Origin: Hydrogenophaga sp.
Lineage (GTDB): Bacteria; Pseudomonadota; Gammaproteobacteria; Burkholderiales; Burkholderiaceae_C
Assembly: GCF_030656115.1 (NCBI RefSeq)
Contig: NZ_JAUSOO010000133.1
Location: forward strand, 104,274 to 168,273
DNA: 64,000 nt
Direction: 5' to 3'
In this document: piece by piece, positions 32,851 to 43,203 of the stretch
Numbering within the stretch: position 1 is the first letter of the stretch
How the letters are laid out: the number at the start of each line of letters is the position of its first letter
Translations under genes and position numbers: made by a program
The notes under the pieces: generated by a model
What the model was told of the DNA's origin: nothing
Databases searched by the model: none
Seen by the model: the letters and a program-made list of their open reading frames with translations, nothing else

Positions 32851-34440
32851 ATGAGTTTTCCCTGGTTTTCCCGCGCACGGCCCAAGTCCATCGGCGAGCG
32901 CGAACCTGTCGCCGATGTCGGCCTGCTGCTCGAAGGTACTTTCCCTTACGTGGCTGGCGGTGTTTCAAGCTGGGTCAACCAAATCATTTGTGGCTTTCCC
33001 GACCTGACCTTCGCCATCTGTTTTCTGGGGTCGCGGCGCGAAGACTACGGCGAGCGCAAGTTTGCGCTGCCCGCCAATGTCACCCACATCAGCGAGTACT
33101 ACCTGTACGACAGCCGCAAGCCCCCGGTGCTCACACCCCGCGACACCGACCCCGACATTCGAGCCTCTGTTGAGACGCTGCACCGCTATTTTCGGGACCC
33201 TGACGCTCACCAGGCCGAAGGCGCACAGGCCATGGAGTTGTTGGTCGGCGAGTTGCGCGGACGCCTCAACCACGAGCAGTTTCTGTACGCGCCAGCGAGC
33301 TGGGCCTACACCACCGACCAATACCAACGCCACTGCAGCGACCCCAGCTTCGTGGACTATTTCTGGACGGTGCGCACCATGCACGCGCCGATCTGGACCC
33401 TGGCCGAGGTGGTGGAGAAATTCCCGGCGGTGCGCTGCTACCACACCATCTCCACCGGCTACGCCGGGTTTTTGGGTGCCTTGCTCAAGCGGCGCTGGAA
33501 CCGTCCGCTGATCCTCTCCGAACACGGTATTTACACCAAGGAGCGCAAGATCGACCTGTTTGCGGCGCGCTGGATTGCCGACAACCGCGACGTGCTCCAG
33601 CGCGATGCCACCGAGGCCGGCTACTTTCGCCAGCTTTGGATTCGGTTTTTTCAGGCACTGGGCAAGATTTGTTACGACTCCAGCGACCGCATCGTTGCAC
33701 TCTATGAGGCCAACCGCCTGCGCCAGGTGCAAGACGGTGCCGACCCAGCGCGCACCTGCAACATCGCCAACGGCGTGGACGTACCACGCTTTGCAGCCCT
33801 GCGCGTGCTGCGCCCGGCTGAACCTCCGCCGGTGATGTGTCTGATCGGGCGCGTGGTGCCGATCAAGGACATCAAGGCCTACATCCGAGCCACCCGCATC
33901 GCTGTGGACCGCATGCCCGAACTGGAAGCCTGGATCGCTGGCCCTGAAGACGAAAGCCCCGAGTACGCGGCCGAATGCCGCGCGCTGGCCGAAGGCCTGG
34001 GTTTGAAGGACAAGGTCAAGTTCATGGGGTTTCAGAAACTCACCGACGTGTTGCCCAAGATTGGGTTGGTGGTGCTGTCCTCCATCAGTGAGGCGCTGCC
34101 GCTGGTGCTGCTGGAGGGTTACGCAGCGGGTGTGCCAGCTGTCACGACCGACGTCGGATCCTGTCGCCAACTCATCTACGGCCTCGAAGGTGAGGACGCT
34201 GCTCTGGGTGCCAGCGGCGAGGTGGTCGGCATCGCCGATTCGCAGGCCATGGCCGAGGCGATTGTGGGCTTGCTGGGCGACCCTGAGCGCTGGCACGCCG
34301 CCGCACGCGCTGGGATGGCCCGTGTCGAGACCTTTTACACCCACCCGACCATGTTTGGCCGCTACCGTGCCATCTATGACGAAGCGTTGGGCCGTGTGCC
34401 GGGGCAAGACGCGTTGACATCCCCCGTTGTGGTGCTGTGA
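32851..34440 (+). CDS. pelF: Pel glycosyltransferase PelF
   Basis: This 529-residue cytoplasmic GT4 glycosyltransferase polymerises Pel from nucleotide sugar. The N-terminal Rossmann half contains VGLLLEGTFPYVAGGVSSWV, the PelF signature, and SEHGIYTKERKIDL. The C-terminal half has CLIGRVVPIKDIKAYI and the GT4 EX7E motif in SEALPLVLLEGYAAGVPAV. Length is close to the P. aeruginosa protein (507). It sits 57 bases after pelE and 9 bases before pelG. Confidence 0.95.
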   Translation: MSFPWFSRARPKSIGEREPVADVGLLLEGTFPYVAGGVSSWVNQIICGFPDLTFAICFLGSRREDYGERKFALPANVTHISEYYLYDSRKPPVLTPRDTDPDIRASVETLHRYFRDPDAHQAEGAQAMELLVGELRGRLNHEQFLYAPASWAYTTDQYQRHCSDPSFVDYFWTVRTMHAPIWTLAEVVEKFPAVRCYHTISTGYAGFLGALLKRRWNRPLILSEHGIYTKERKIDLFAARWIADNRDVLQRDATEAGYFRQLWIRFFQALGKICYDSSDRIVALYEANRLRQVQDGADPARTCNIANGVDVPRFAALRVLRPAEPPPVMCLIGRVVPIKDIKAYIRATRIAVDRMPELEAWIAGPEDESPEYAAECRALAEGLGLKDKVKFMGFQKLTDVLPKIGLVVLSSISEALPLVLLEGYAAGVPAVTTDVGSCRQLIYGLEGEDAALGASGEVVGIADSQAMAEAIVGLLGDPERWHAAARAGMARVETFYTHPTMFGRYRAIYDEALGRVPGQDALTSPVVVL

Positions 34441-34449
34441 GGAACCCCG

Positions 34450-35820
34450 ATGGCTGGCATAGGTTTTGAACTGCGCAAGCTGCTGCGCACGGACAGCCTT
34501 TTCGGGCTGCTGCGGGCCTACGCCTACGCGGGCATCATCAGCGCCGGGCCCTGGATTCTGTCCATTTCGGGTCTCATCGCGATCGGCATTTTCTCGTCCA
34601 ATGTGGCGGTTCCCAACATCCTGGTGACACAGTTCCAAGTCACGGTGACTTGGATCATGGCGCTCACACTGATTCTCACAGGGCCGCTGCAACTCTCCTT
34701 CACACGCTGGGTGTCCGACCGCCTGTTCGAGAAACGACAGGACATTGTGTTGCCCAACTTCGTGGGCGCCCTGCTGTTGGTGCAACTCGTGGCCGGGGGC
34801 TTTGCGTTGGTGTTTTTTGGATTGTTGGTCGAGGGCGCCACGCCGGTTTACCGTGCCGCTGCCATCGCCGGTTTTGTGGTCACTGCCGACATCTGGATCG
34901 CCACCATCTTTCTTAGCGGACTGAAATATTACAAAAGCATCGTTGCCCTGTTCACGCTGGGCTACGGGGTCTCGGTACTGGCCGCCTATCTGTTGCGCTC
35001 GCTGGGCACAGAGGGCTTGCTGGCGGGCTGGGTCGCGGGCCAGGCCATGATGCTGCTCGCCATGTTCACGTTGGTGGCGCGCAACTTTCGCTCTACCGAG
35101 TTTGTGCGATTGGACTTCCTCAAACCTGGCGCCATGTATCCGGCGCTGATCTGGATAGGGCTGCTCTACAACACAGCCATCTGGGCCGATAAGTTTGTCT
35201 TTTGGCTGCATCCCCTGACAGGCAGCACAGTGCTCGCACCCATGCGCGCCAGCGTGGTGTACGACCTGCCTATCTTCCTGGCCTACTTGAGCATCGTGCC
35301 GGGCATGGCGGTGTTTCTGATGCGTTTTGAGACCGATTTCGTGGACACCTATGACCGCTTCTACAACGGCGTTCGCGGCGGCGCCTCGTTGGGCGAGATC
35401 GCGCGGATGCGCGATCGCATGGCGCTGTCCATCCGCACCGGACTGGCTGACATATTCAAGGTCCAGGCGATCACACTGTTGGCTATGTCGGCGTTTGCTC
35501 CGACGATATTTGGCTGGTTTGGCATACCCACACTGCACTTGCCGCTGTTTTACGTAGACGCGGTGGCTGCCAGTTTTCAGGTGCTGCTGCTGGCGGTCAT
35601 GAACGTGCTGTTTTACCTGGACCGGCGGCGTGAAAACCTCGTATTAATGGTTACGCTGGTGCTGAGCGTTCCGCTGCTTTCTTGGTTTTCGATTGGACTG
35701 GGCGCGCGCTTCTTCGGTTATGGCTTTGCGCTGGCTATGCTGTTGACCCTGTTGTTGGGTATTCAACTCATGAACCGGGTGCTGGGGCGGCTGGAATACG
35801 AAACCTTTATGTTGCAGTGA
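34450..35820 (+). CDS. pelG: Pel inner-membrane transporter PelG
   Basis: This 456-residue protein is very hydrophobic with about 12 membrane helices, a member of the polysaccharide transporter (MOP/PST) group. The start MAGIGFELRKLLRTDSLFGL is the PelG signature, followed by AYAYAGIISAGPWILSISG. It is the proposed route of Pel across the inner membrane, working with PelD, PelE and PelF. It is the last gene of the operon. About 100 bases with no clear terminator separate it from the convergent DUF1499 gene. Confidence 0.93.
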   Translation: MAGIGFELRKLLRTDSLFGLLRAYAYAGIISAGPWILSISGLIAIGIFSSNVAVPNILVTQFQVTVTWIMALTLILTGPLQLSFTRWVSDRLFEKRQDIVLPNFVGALLLVQLVAGGFALVFFGLLVEGATPVYRAAAIAGFVVTADIWIATIFLSGLKYYKSIVALFTLGYGVSVLAAYLLRSLGTEGLLAGWVAGQAMMLLAMFTLVARNFRSTEFVRLDFLKPGAMYPALIWIGLLYNTAIWADKFVFWLHPLTGSTVLAPMRASVVYDLPIFLAYLSIVPGMAVFLMRFETDFVDTYDRFYNGVRGGASLGEIARMRDRMALSIRTGLADIFKVQAITLLAMSAFAPTIFGWFGIPTLHLPLFYVDAVAASFQVLLLAVMNVLFYLDRRRENLVLMVTLVLSVPLLSWFSIGLGARFFGYGFALAMLLTLLLGIQLMNRVLGRLEYETFMLQ

Positions 35821-35923
35821 GGCTGCCTAGCCCTGACGGTTTTGCGTAAGTCCTGAGAAGTCAAGGTTGAACAAGGTTTTCAGCGGGAAATAAGCGATCA
35901 GCTGCTGTTTTTAGGTTCAACTT

Positions 35924-36418
35924 TCAGGGCTGTGCCAGGTAAGCGGCCCGCACTGCTTCGATGCGCTGCCGGTTGGCACCAAAGTCTTCTCTGCCCAGAC
36001 GGCTGGCGCTGCGCAGCTCCACCACACCTGCCACCGGGTTGATCCAAAACTCCAGATCGTCCACAAATTTGAGCCATCGGGTTTGGGCTTGGGCGTACAG
36101 GTAGTCGGGTTGCTGCTCCACCACCGTCACGCCCGGCAGGTTTTGCAGCGCCGTTGACAAAGCGGCTACCGAAGCGAGCGCACCGCCGTTTTTCAGCGGC
36201 AGGGGCTCGATCAGGGCATGCGTTTTTTGCGGGTGTTCCGGGTACAGCGCGGCCTGGCTGCTGACGCTGTTGCGCGTGAGGGAGGGGGCTTTGAGGCGCC
36301 CGTCCTTCACACCCAGGTCGGTTGGCTGGGTGCCACGCAAGGCGCCCGCTTGGGCCGCCAGCAGGGCAACCCCAAGCAAAACGGGCAAGGCAATGGAAAA
36401 CAGCTTCAGGGTATTCAT
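35924..36418 (-). CDS. DUF1499 family protein
   Basis: This 164-residue protein has an N-terminal signal or anchor (LFSIALPVLLGVALLAAQAG) and a DUF1499 domain. The domain includes LPGVTVVEQQPDYLYAQAQT, RWLKFVDDLEFWINPVAGVV and ELRSASRLGREDFGANRQRI. The family's function is not known, and its members are envelope proteins found next to very different genes. The ATG at 36418 begins the signal sequence. It follows the ATPase gene by 7 bases on the same strand, so they are likely cotranscribed. Confidence 0.85.
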   Translation of the reverse strand: MNTLKLFSIALPVLLGVALLAAQAGALRGTQPTDLGVKDGRLKAPSLTRNSVSSQAALYPEHPQKTHALIEPLPLKNGGALASVAALSTALQNLPGVTVVEQQPDYLYAQAQTRWLKFVDDLEFWINPVAGVVELRSASRLGREDFGANRQRIEAVRAAYLAQP

Positions 36419-36425
36419 GCTGTGC

Positions 36426-37961
36426 TCAGCGCTTGCCGCCAAACAGACCGCCCAGCACACCGCGCACAATCTGCCGCCCAATGCCGCTGGCCACACTGCG
36501 GGCCGCGGTTTTCGCCATGGTCTGCACCAGTCCGTCGTATTGGCCGCCGCGGGGCCCCGTGCGGCCAAAGAGGGCTTCGTTCACCATGCTGCCAATGCCA
36601 CCGCCAGTGGTCTCAGGGGCTTGCGGTGCGCCCGGAATGCGCGTTGTCTTGGGGGTGCCGGCTGCAGTGTCTTCGGGGGCGCGCGCGGCCACGTGGGCCC
36701 GCAAAATTTCGTGGGCGCTTTCCCGATCCACCACCGCCTCGTAAACGCCCGCCACCAGCGAGCCTTGCAGCAGGGCTTGCCGCTGCGCGCTGGTGATGGG
36801 GCCGAGCTGGCTCCCCGGTGGCACCACAAACACGCGCTCGGTCTCGCAGGGGCGACCTTTGGTGTCGAGCAGGCTCACCAGTGCTTCGCCCACCGCCAGT
36901 TCGGTGATGGCGGCTTCAATGTCTAGGCCGGACTTGGGGCGCATGGTTTGCGCGGTGGCCTTCACCGCCTTCTGGTCGCGTGGGGTGAAGGCGCGCAGCG
37001 CGTGTTGCACCCGGTTGCCCAGTTGGCCGAGCACGCTGTCGGGAATGTCCAGCGGGTTCTGCGTCACGAAATACACGCCCACGCCTTTGGAGCGCACCAG
37101 TCGAACCACCAGTTCGATGCGCTCGATCAGCACCTTGGGCGCGTCGTTGAACAGCAGGTGGGCTTCGTCGAAGAAGAACACCAGCTTGGGCTTTTCGGGA
37201 TCGCCAATTTCGGGCAAGGTTTCAAACAGTTCTGACAGCATCCACAGCAGGAAGGTGGCGTACAGGCGCGGCGCGTTCATCAGCTTGTCGGCCGCCAGGA
37301 TGTTGACCACGCCTTTGCCGTCCACGGTCTGCATGAAATCCTCAATGTTCAGCATGGGTTCGCCATAGAACCGGTCGCCCCCTTGCTCCTCCACCTGCAT
37401 CTGCCCGCGCTGGATGGCGCCGATGCTGGCGGCGCTCACGTTGCCGTATTCGGTGGTGAACTGCTTGGCGTTGTCACCCACGTGTTGCAGCATGGCGCGC
37501 AGGTCTTTCATGTCCAGCAGCAGCAGGCCGTTGTCGTCGGCAATCTTGAACACCAGGTTGAGCACACCGGCCTGGGTGTCGTTCAGGTTGAGCATGCGCG
37601 CCAGCAGCAGCGGGCCCATGTCGCTCACGGTGGCGCGTACCGGGTGGCCCTGCTCGCCAAACACGTCCCACAGCGTGGTGGGGCACGCCTGCGAAGCGGG
37701 CAGGGTGATGCCGCGCTCCTTCAGCACGGCGCTGAGCTTTTCGCTGAAGCTGCCGCGCTGGCTGATGCCGGTCAGGTCGCCCTTGACGTCGGCCATGAAC
37801 ACCGGCACACCGGTGTTGGAGAACTGTTCGGCCAGCGTTTGCAACGTCACTGTTTTGCCCGTGCCGGTGGCGCCAGTGATGAGGCCGTGGCGGTTGGCCA
37901 GGCTGGGCAACAGCTGGCAGGTGGTGTGGGCATTTTGGGCAATCAGCATCGGTTCGGCCAT
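36426..37961 (-). CDS. HerA/YjgR-type ATPase (DUF853)
   Basis: This 511-residue ATPase of the HerA-FtsK superfamily has Walker A in [19 protein letters not shown] and the following [14 protein letters not shown], and Walker B in [13 protein letters not shown]. An Arg-rich sensor region is [21 protein letters not shown]. coli YjgR has the same length and layout. Its cellular role is not firmly known. The C-terminal 80 residues contain a Gly-rich stretch ending GGLFGGKR. It is divergent from the YebC-family gene. Confidence 0.88.
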   Translation of the reverse strand: MAEPMLIAQNAHTTCQLLPSLANRHGLITGATGTGKTVTLQTLAEQFSNTGVPVFMADVKGDLTGISQRGSFSEKLSAVLKERGITLPASQACPTTLWDVFGEQGHPVRATVSDMGPLLLARMLNLNDTQAGVLNLVFKIADDNGLLLLDMKDLRAMLQHVGDNAKQFTTEYGNVSAASIGAIQRGQMQVEEQGGDRFYGEPMLNIEDFMQTVDGKGVVNILAADKLMNAPRLYATFLLWMLSELFETLPEIGDPEKPKLVFFFDEAHLLFNDAPKVLIERIELVVRLVRSKGVGVYFVTQNPLDIPDSVLGQLGNRVQHALRAFTPRDQKAVKATAQTMRPKSGLDIEAAITELAVGEALVSLLDTKGRPCETERVFVVPPGSQLGPITSAQRQALLQGSLVAGVYEAVVDRESAHEILRAHVAARAPEDTAAGTPKTTRIPGAPQAPETTGGGIGSMVNEALFGRTGPRGGQYDGLVQTMAKTAARSVASGIGRQIVRGVLGGLFGGKR

Positions 37962-38066
37962 GTTGTCAGCTTCTTTCGGGTGTTGACGTGGGAGCGGGTT
38001 TGGGTCAATCGTAAAATCAAGGGCTTCTTATTAGATCAAACCCCCTGCGGGCATAAGGAATCTTTC

Positions 38067-38786
38067 GTGGCCGGACACAGCAAATGGGCAAATATTCAAC
38101 ACCGCAAGGGTCGTCAAGACGAAAAGCGGGGCAAGATCTGGACGCGTGTCATCCGGGAAATCACCGTGGCCGCGCGCCAGGGCGGCGGTGACCCGGCCAT
38201 GAACCCCCGTTTGCGGCTGGCGATTGACAAGGCCAAGGCCGCCAACATGCCGGCCGACCGCATCAAATACAACGTCGACAAAGCTTCGGGCAACCTGGAA
38301 GGCCAGGCGCTGGAAGAGATTCGCTACGAAGGCTACGGCATTGGTGGCGCGGCGGTGATTGTGGACACCATGACCGACAACCGCGTGCGCACCGTGGCCG
38401 AGGTGCGCCATGCGTTCAGCAAGTACGGCGGCAACCTGGGCACCGATGGCTCGGTGGCGTTCCAGTTCAAACACTGCGGGCAGATCATTTTTGCGCCCGG
38501 CACCTCGGAAGACTTGGTGATGGAGGTGGCGCTGGAAGCCGGTGCTGAGGACGTGATCACGGACGACGACGGCGCCATTGAGGTGCTGACCGCTTACACC
38601 GACTTCGAAACGGTCAAAAATGCGCTGGAGGCGGCGGGCCTCAAGCCTGAGGTGGCCGAGGTGACGATGCGTGCTGAGAACACCATCGAGCTCACGGGCG
38701 AAGACGCCGCGCGCATGCAAAAGCTGCTGGACGTGCTGGAAGATCTGGACGACGTGCAGGAAGTGTTTCACAACGCAAGCATTTAG
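38067..38786 (+). CDS. YebC/PmpR-family transcriptional regulator (TACO1-like)
   Basis: This 239-residue protein starts at a GTG with AAGGAA six bases upstream and begins [20 protein letters not shown], the invariant YebC start. Further landmarks are [20 protein letters not shown] and [20 protein letters not shown]. Members act as DNA-binding regulators in some bacteria. Recent work links the family to ribosomes and relief of stalling on difficult sequences, so either role is possible. A copy of the dispersed hairpin repeat follows. Confidence 0.93.
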   Translation: MAGHSKWANIQHRKGRQDEKRGKIWTRVIREITVAARQGGGDPAMNPRLRLAIDKAKAANMPADRIKYNVDKASGNLEGQALEEIRYEGYGIGGAAVIVDTMTDNRVRTVAEVRHAFSKYGGNLGTDGSVAFQFKHCGQIIFAPGTSEDLVMEVALEAGAEDVITDDDGAIEVLTAYTDFETVKNALEAAGLKPEVAEVTMRAENTIELTGEDAARMQKLLDVLEDLDDVQEVFHNASI

Positions 38787-38788
38787 TG

Positions 38789-38873
38789 AGCTCCCCCGCC
38801 GCACTTCGTGCACGCCCCCAGGGGGCAGCGCGAAGCGGCCCGGCAAAGCCGGATCCACCTCGTTCTGTGTGGG
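38789..38873. repeat. Dispersed intergenic hairpin repeat, copy 1
   Basis: The layout is CTCCCCC, a small hairpin around GCACTTCGTGC, CCCCCAGGGGG, GCGCGAAGCGGCC, CCGGCAAAGCCGG, then TCCACC and TGTGTGGG. The same order of elements occurs at 45420 and 56688. It lies just after the YebC-family gene, and the stacked GC hairpins could end transcription or protect the 3' end. Confidence 0.8.
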
Positions 38874-38927
38874 CCATTGCGATTCGGCTGCATATGCTGG
38901 ACGTATCAATGAATTTTGGAGAATGGT

Positions 38928-40202
38928 TTGAAAGTTTTGGTCATTGGCGGCGGAGGCCGCGAGCACGCGCTGGCGTGGAAATTGAAGCAGTCTGAAGGCG
39001 TGGAGCAGGTGTTTGTGGCACCCGGCAATGCCGGTACAGCGCGCGACGACCAGCTGGTCAACCTGCCCATCACCGACAAGGTGGCTTTGCGTGAATGGGC
39101 GCAGGCGCAAGGCATTGCGCTGACCGTTGTGGGGCCTGAAGCGCCCTTGGCAGCCGGTGTGGTGGATGAATTTCGTGCCCATGGTCTGGCCATTTTTGGT
39201 CCGACCCAAAAAGCCGCTCAGCTCGAAAGCTCCAAAGCTTTCTCCAAAGCCTTCATGCAGCGCCACGGTATTCCCACGGCCGAATACCAGGCCTTCACCG
39301 ACCCGGTGCAGGCCCTTGCCTACGTGGATGCCAAGGGTGCGCCGATTGTGATCAAGGCCGACGGCCTGGCCGCAGGCAAAGGTGTGGTGGTCGCCATGTC
39401 GCTGGACGAAGCGCACGGGGCCATCGACTTCATGCTGCTGGACAACGCACTGGGCGTGGCGCACAACGAAGGTGGCGCGCGGGTGGTCATTGAAGAGTTT
39501 CTGGAAGGCGAAGAAGCCAGCTTCATCGTGTTGTGCGATGGCGAGCATGCCTTGGCGCTGGCCACCAGCCAGGACCACAAGCGCTTGCTGGACGCCGACC
39601 AAGGCCCCAACACCGGGGGCATGGGCGCGTATTCACCGGCCCCCGTGGTCACGCCGGCGGTGCACCAGCGGGCGATGGACGAGGTGATCTTGCCGACGCT
39701 GCGTGGCATGGCCGCCGACGGCATTCCTTACACCGGCTTCTTGTACGCCGGTCTCATGATCACGCCCGATGGCCGCGTGAAAACGCTGGAATTCAACTGC
39801 CGCATGGGCGACCCCGAAACCCAGCCGATTCTGATGCGTCTGCAAAGCAATTTGGCGCAGGTGCTGCTGGCCGCCACCCGCGCCGAGCTGGACCGCGTGA
39901 CCCTGGAATGGGACCCCCGCGTGGCGCTGGGCGTGGTGCTGGCTGCGGCCGGTTACCCCCTGAGCCCTCGCAAAGGCGACACCATCACCGGCCTGCCCGC
40001 CGACGAAGCCGACCGCATGGTGTTTCATGCCGGCACCAGCGAAGCCAACGGCGCCGTGCTCACCTCCGGCGGCCGCGTGCTGTGCGCCACCGTGCTGGCA
40101 CCCACCGTGGCCGATGCGCAGCGCAGCGCCTATGCGCTGATCGATGGCATCCGTTTTGACGGCATGCAGTACCGCCGAGACATCGGTTACCGGGCGCTTT
40201 GA
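38928..40202 (+). CDS. purD: Phosphoribosylamine-glycine ligase
   Basis: This 424-residue ATP-grasp enzyme joins phosphoribosylamine and glycine in the second step of purine synthesis. It starts [20 protein letters not shown] and has [38 protein letters not shown] and [20 protein letters not shown] place the start at a TTG at 38928 with GGAG six bases in front, giving the usual family N-terminus. The earlier in-frame TTG at 38916 overlaps that binding site. Confidence 0.95.
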   Translation: MKVLVIGGGGREHALAWKLKQSEGVEQVFVAPGNAGTARDDQLVNLPITDKVALREWAQAQGIALTVVGPEAPLAAGVVDEFRAHGLAIFGPTQKAAQLESSKAFSKAFMQRHGIPTAEYQAFTDPVQALAYVDAKGAPIVIKADGLAAGKGVVVAMSLDEAHGAIDFMLLDNALGVAHNEGGARVVIEEFLEGEEASFIVLCDGEHALALATSQDHKRLLDADQGPNTGGMGAYSPAPVVTPAVHQRAMDEVILPTLRGMAADGIPYTGFLYAGLMITPDGRVKTLEFNCRMGDPETQPILMRLQSNLAQVLLAATRAELDRVTLEWDPRVALGVVLAAAGYPLSPRKGDTITGLPADEADRMVFHAGTSEANGAVLTSGGRVLCATVLAPTVADAQRSAYALIDGIRFDGMQYRRDIGYRAL

Positions 40203-40263
40203 ACGTTTGCCTCCAACCGCCGTTTCCGGCTTGGTGCTGCGGTACCCAGTACATTCCATTTTT

Positions 40264-41178
40264 ATGAACAACCCGACCCAAGACGTTCGCGACTATCTGA
40301 CCGATCTGCAGGAACGCATCACCTCCACCGTGGCGCTGGTCGATGGCGGCCAGTTTCTGGTGGACAAATGGAAGAAACCGGTTGGCGAGACTCTGCAAGG
40401 CAGCGGCATCACGCAGATCCTGGAAGACGGTGCGGTGTTTGAGCGCGCCGGCTGCGGGTTTTCGCATGTGAGCGGGCCGCGCCTGCCGCCTTCAGCCACC
40501 CAGCACCGCCCGGAGCTGTCGGGCGCGCCTTTTGAGGCCATGGGCGTGTCGCTGGTGTTTCACCCGCGCAACCCCTACTTGCCCACGGTGCACATGAATG
40601 TGCGCATGATCGCGGCGGCCCCGGCCGGTGGCGAGCCGGTGTGCTGGTTCGGTGGCGGTATGGATCTGACCCCGTATTACGGGTTTGAGGAAGATGCGGT
40701 GCACTTCCACACCACCTGCAAAAACGCCCTGGATCCGTTCGGCGTGGACAAATTCCCCCGCTTCAAGACCTGGTGCGACGAATATTTTTATCTCAAACAC
40801 CGCGACGAGCAGCGCGGCATTGGCGGTGTGTTTTTTGACGACTTTTCCGAACTCGGTTTTGACGGCAGTTTTGCCATGATGACCTCAGTGGGCGATGCCT
40901 TTCTGGATGCCTACCTGCCCATCGTGGACCGCCGCAAGAACATGCCCTATGGCGAGCGCGAGCGCAGTTTTCAGCTGTACCGGCGCGGCCGTTATGTGGA
41001 GTTCAACCTGGTCTGGGACCGGGGCACGCACTTCGGGCTGCAATCGGGTGGGCGCAGTGAGTCCATTTTGCTGTCCATGCCACCGCTGGTGAGTTGGGCT
41101 TACAACCGACAGAGCAAAAAAGGCACGCCCGAAGACCGCCTGTACAAGGAATTCCTGGTTCGCAAGGACTGGGTTTGA
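40264..41178 (+). CDS. hemF: Coproporphyrinogen III oxidase, aerobic
   Basis: This 304-residue oxygen-dependent enzyme converts coproporphyrinogen III to protoporphyrinogen IX in haem synthesis. Signatures are [60 protein letters not shown] and [20 protein letters not shown]. No Shine-Dalgarno sequence is seen before the ATG at 40264. The stop overlaps the proposed nadD start. Confidence 0.96.
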   Translation: MNNPTQDVRDYLTDLQERITSTVALVDGGQFLVDKWKKPVGETLQGSGITQILEDGAVFERAGCGFSHVSGPRLPPSATQHRPELSGAPFEAMGVSLVFHPRNPYLPTVHMNVRMIAAAPAGGEPVCWFGGGMDLTPYYGFEEDAVHFHTTCKNALDPFGVDKFPRFKTWCDEYFYLKHRDEQRGIGGVFFDDFSELGFDGSFAMMTSVGDAFLDAYLPIVDRRKNMPYGERERSFQLYRRGRYVEFNLVWDRGTHFGLQSGGRSESILLSMPPLVSWAYNRQSKKGTPEDRLYKEFLVRKDWV

Positions 41179-41858
41179 ACCGCGTGCCAACCGGCTCCCC
41201 TTCCGCTGATGTGTCTTCTGCAGGCGCACGGCCCTTGCGTGTGGGTATGTTTGGAGGCGCGTTCGATCCGCCGCACTGGGCGCACCGCGCCCTGGCCGAG
41301 GCGGCGCTGGGCCAGCTGGGGCTGGACATGCTGCACATTCTGCCTACGGGGCAGGCCTGGCACAAATCGCGGGTGCTGACGCCTGCCAAGCACCGGTTGG
41401 CTATGTGCGAACTGGCGTTTGGAGACTTGCCTCGCACGCGAATGGATGCGCGCGAAATTCAACGCCAAGGCCCCAGTTACACGGCTGACACTTTGCGAGA
41501 GCTGGCTGGTGAATACCCGCAGGCCCAGCTCTTTCTGGTGTTGGGTGCCGACCAGCTATTGGCATTCAAAAGCTGGGTGCGCTGGTCCGACGTTTTGGAG
41601 CAGGCCACCTTGGCGGTGGCCAACCGTGCCGTCAACATCGGGGCCAACGGGGCCCTTGATCAGGTTCAGGAAATGGACCTGTCGGCCGTCGATTTGCCCT
41701 TTGAGCGCTTGCAAATGCCGCTCAAAAACATCAGCGCCACAGCCGTGCGCGCCCACGTTGAACGACCCGTGAGCCGCAGCGGCGCGCTCGACGTTTTGGT
41801 GCCCGAGGCCGTCGCAGGCTATATTTCACACCATCACCTTTATCAGAAGCATTCATGA
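41175..41858 (+). CDS. nadD: Nicotinate-nucleotide adenylyltransferase
   Basis: This 227-residue enzyme makes nicotinate adenine dinucleotide in NAD synthesis. The nucleotidyltransferase motif is [19 protein letters not shown], and the C-terminal ISATAVR corresponds to the family's ISSTxIR. No ATG precedes the motif. I use a TTG at 41175, which overlaps the hemF stop and has AAGGA upstream. A GTG at 41184 is the alternative. The stop overlaps the rsfS start (ATGA). Confidence 0.9.
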   Translation: MNRVPTGSPSADVSSAGARPLRVGMFGGAFDPPHWAHRALAEAALGQLGLDMLHILPTGQAWHKSRVLTPAKHRLAMCELAFGDLPRTRMDAREIQRQGPSYTADTLRELAGEYPQAQLFLVLGADQLLAFKSWVRWSDVLEQATLAVANRAVNIGANGALDQVQEMDLSAVDLPFERLQMPLKNISATAVRAHVERPVSRSGALDVLVPEAVAGYISHHHLYQKHS

Positions 41859-42634
41859 CCAGCGAAACCACCGCCAAAAAAGACATCCAAAAACTTCAAC
41901 GGGCCATCGTCGATGGACTCGAGGACGTCAAGGCCCAGGACATCGTGGTTTTCAACACGGAAAAACTCTCGCCCCTGTTTGAGCGCGTCATTGTGGCCAG
42001 CGGCACATCCAACCGCCAGACCAAGGCACTCGCTGCCAGCGTGCGCGATGCCGTGCGCGAAGCGGGTTTTGACAAGCCGCGCATTGAGGGCGAAGACAAC
42101 GGTGAATGGATCATCGTCGACTGCGGTGCAGCCGTTGTCCACGTGATGCAGCCGGTCATTCGCCAGTATTACCGCCTGGAAGAAATCTGGGGCGCCACGC
42201 CAGTCCGTCTGAAGCACGGAGCACCCAAGCCAGCGGTGGCTGAAAAGCCTGCCACCAAAACCAGCAAGCGCAAGGCTGCAGCGCCTGTGAAAGCGGTCGC
42301 TGCGAAAACCGTGGCACGTACCGCTGCCAAATCTGCTGCCAAGACTGCAGCCGAAGCGCCTGTGGTGAAAACCGGCCTCAAGGCAACGGCCAAGACAGCA
42401 GCCGTCAAAACCACGGCTGCCAAGAAAACCACCACCGCCCGCAAGACGGCCACCGGTACCGCTGCCGCCCAGCCCAAGGCCACGCTGCAAAAACTGGTGG
42501 TGAACAAGCCACGCGCCACCGCCAAGCCGGCCGCCAAAGCTGCCCCTAAAGCCGCTCCCAAAGCGGCTGCAAAGCCCGCGGCCAAGAGCGCGCCCAAAGC
42601 CGCAGCCAAACCGGCCGTCAAGAAAAAGGCATGA
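41855..42634 (+). CDS. rsfS: Ribosomal silencing factor RsfS with a histone-H1-like C-terminal tail
   Basis: Residues 1-120 form the RsfS domain ([59 protein letters not shown]), which binds uL14 and blocks 50S-30S joining in starvation. The remaining roughly 135 residues are low-complexity Ala/Lys/Pro/Thr with repeated [16 protein letters not shown] units and an end VKKKA, like eukaryotic H1 or the AlgP/HupN-type tails. The family is normally 105-135 residues long. The tail is strongly basic and may bind rRNA, DNA or polyphosphate. nadD and rlmH overlap it on either side. Confidence 0.92.
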   Translation: MTSETTAKKDIQKLQRAIVDGLEDVKAQDIVVFNTEKLSPLFERVIVASGTSNRQTKALAASVRDAVREAGFDKPRIEGEDNGEWIIVDCGAAVVHVMQPVIRQYYRLEEIWGATPVRLKHGAPKPAVAEKPATKTSKRKAAAPVKAVAAKTVARTAAKSAAKTAAEAPVVKTGLKATAKTAAVKTTAAKKTTTARKTATGTAAAQPKATLQKLVVNKPRATAKPAAKAAPKAAPKAAAKPAAKSAPKAAAKPAVKKKA

Positions 42635-43098
42635 AACTGCTGATCGTCGCGGTCGGGCAAAGGGTGCCTGACTGGGCTCAAACTGCCTACGACGATTACG
42701 CCAAGCGCTTTCCGCCCGAGCTTCGGGTGGAGCTCAAAACCGTCAAAACCGAGCCGCGTGGCTCCAAAACGCTGGACACGCTGCTGGCCGCCGAGCGCGA
42801 GCGCATCCAGGCGGTGCTGCCGCGTGGCTGCCGCGTGGTGGTGTTGGACGAGCGCGGCACCACGCTGACCACCAAAGCGCTGGCGCAGCAACTGCAGCAA
42901 TGGCAGCTGGACAGCGACGATGTGGCGCTGGTGATTGGCGGCCCCGATGGGCTGGAGCCTGCTTTTCGGGCGGCGGCGCACCAGCGCATCCGCCTGTCAG
43001 ACCTCACGCTGCCGCACGCCATGGTGCGTGTGCTGTTGATTGAGCAGCTCTACCGCGCCTGGTCGGTGAACGCGAACCACCCGTACCACCGGGAGTGA
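42631..43098 (+). CDS. rlmH: 23S rRNA (pseudouridine1915-N3)-methyltransferase
   Basis: This 155-residue SPOUT methyltransferase modifies the pseudouridine at position 1915 of helix 69. It begins [20 protein letters not shown] and has the cofactor knot in [15 protein letters not shown], with the C-terminal [20 protein letters not shown] and PYHRE. Its ATG overlaps the rsfS stop, placing two ribosome-related genes in one coupled unit. Confidence 0.96.
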   Translation: MKLLIVAVGQRVPDWAQTAYDDYAKRFPPELRVELKTVKTEPRGSKTLDTLLAAERERIQAVLPRGCRVVVLDERGTTLTTKALAQQLQQWQLDSDDVALVIGGPDGLEPAFRAAAHQRIRLSDLTLPHAMVRVLLIEQLYRAWSVNANHPYHRE

Positions 43099-43203
43099 AA
43101 CCGGTGCCTGCCCTGTGGCATTGGGCCTGCCGCTGCGTAGGAGGTGCGCCTTGTCGCCGCACGGCTCCATGCCGACTTTCTGCACTTTTCCACCCGAAAC
43201 ACC

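Noticed and set aside
32965..35538. 857-codon minus-strand frame opposite pelF and pelG
   Set aside because: It is a shadow frame, His/Gln/Ala-rich and without domains, while the plus strand encodes clear Pel proteins.
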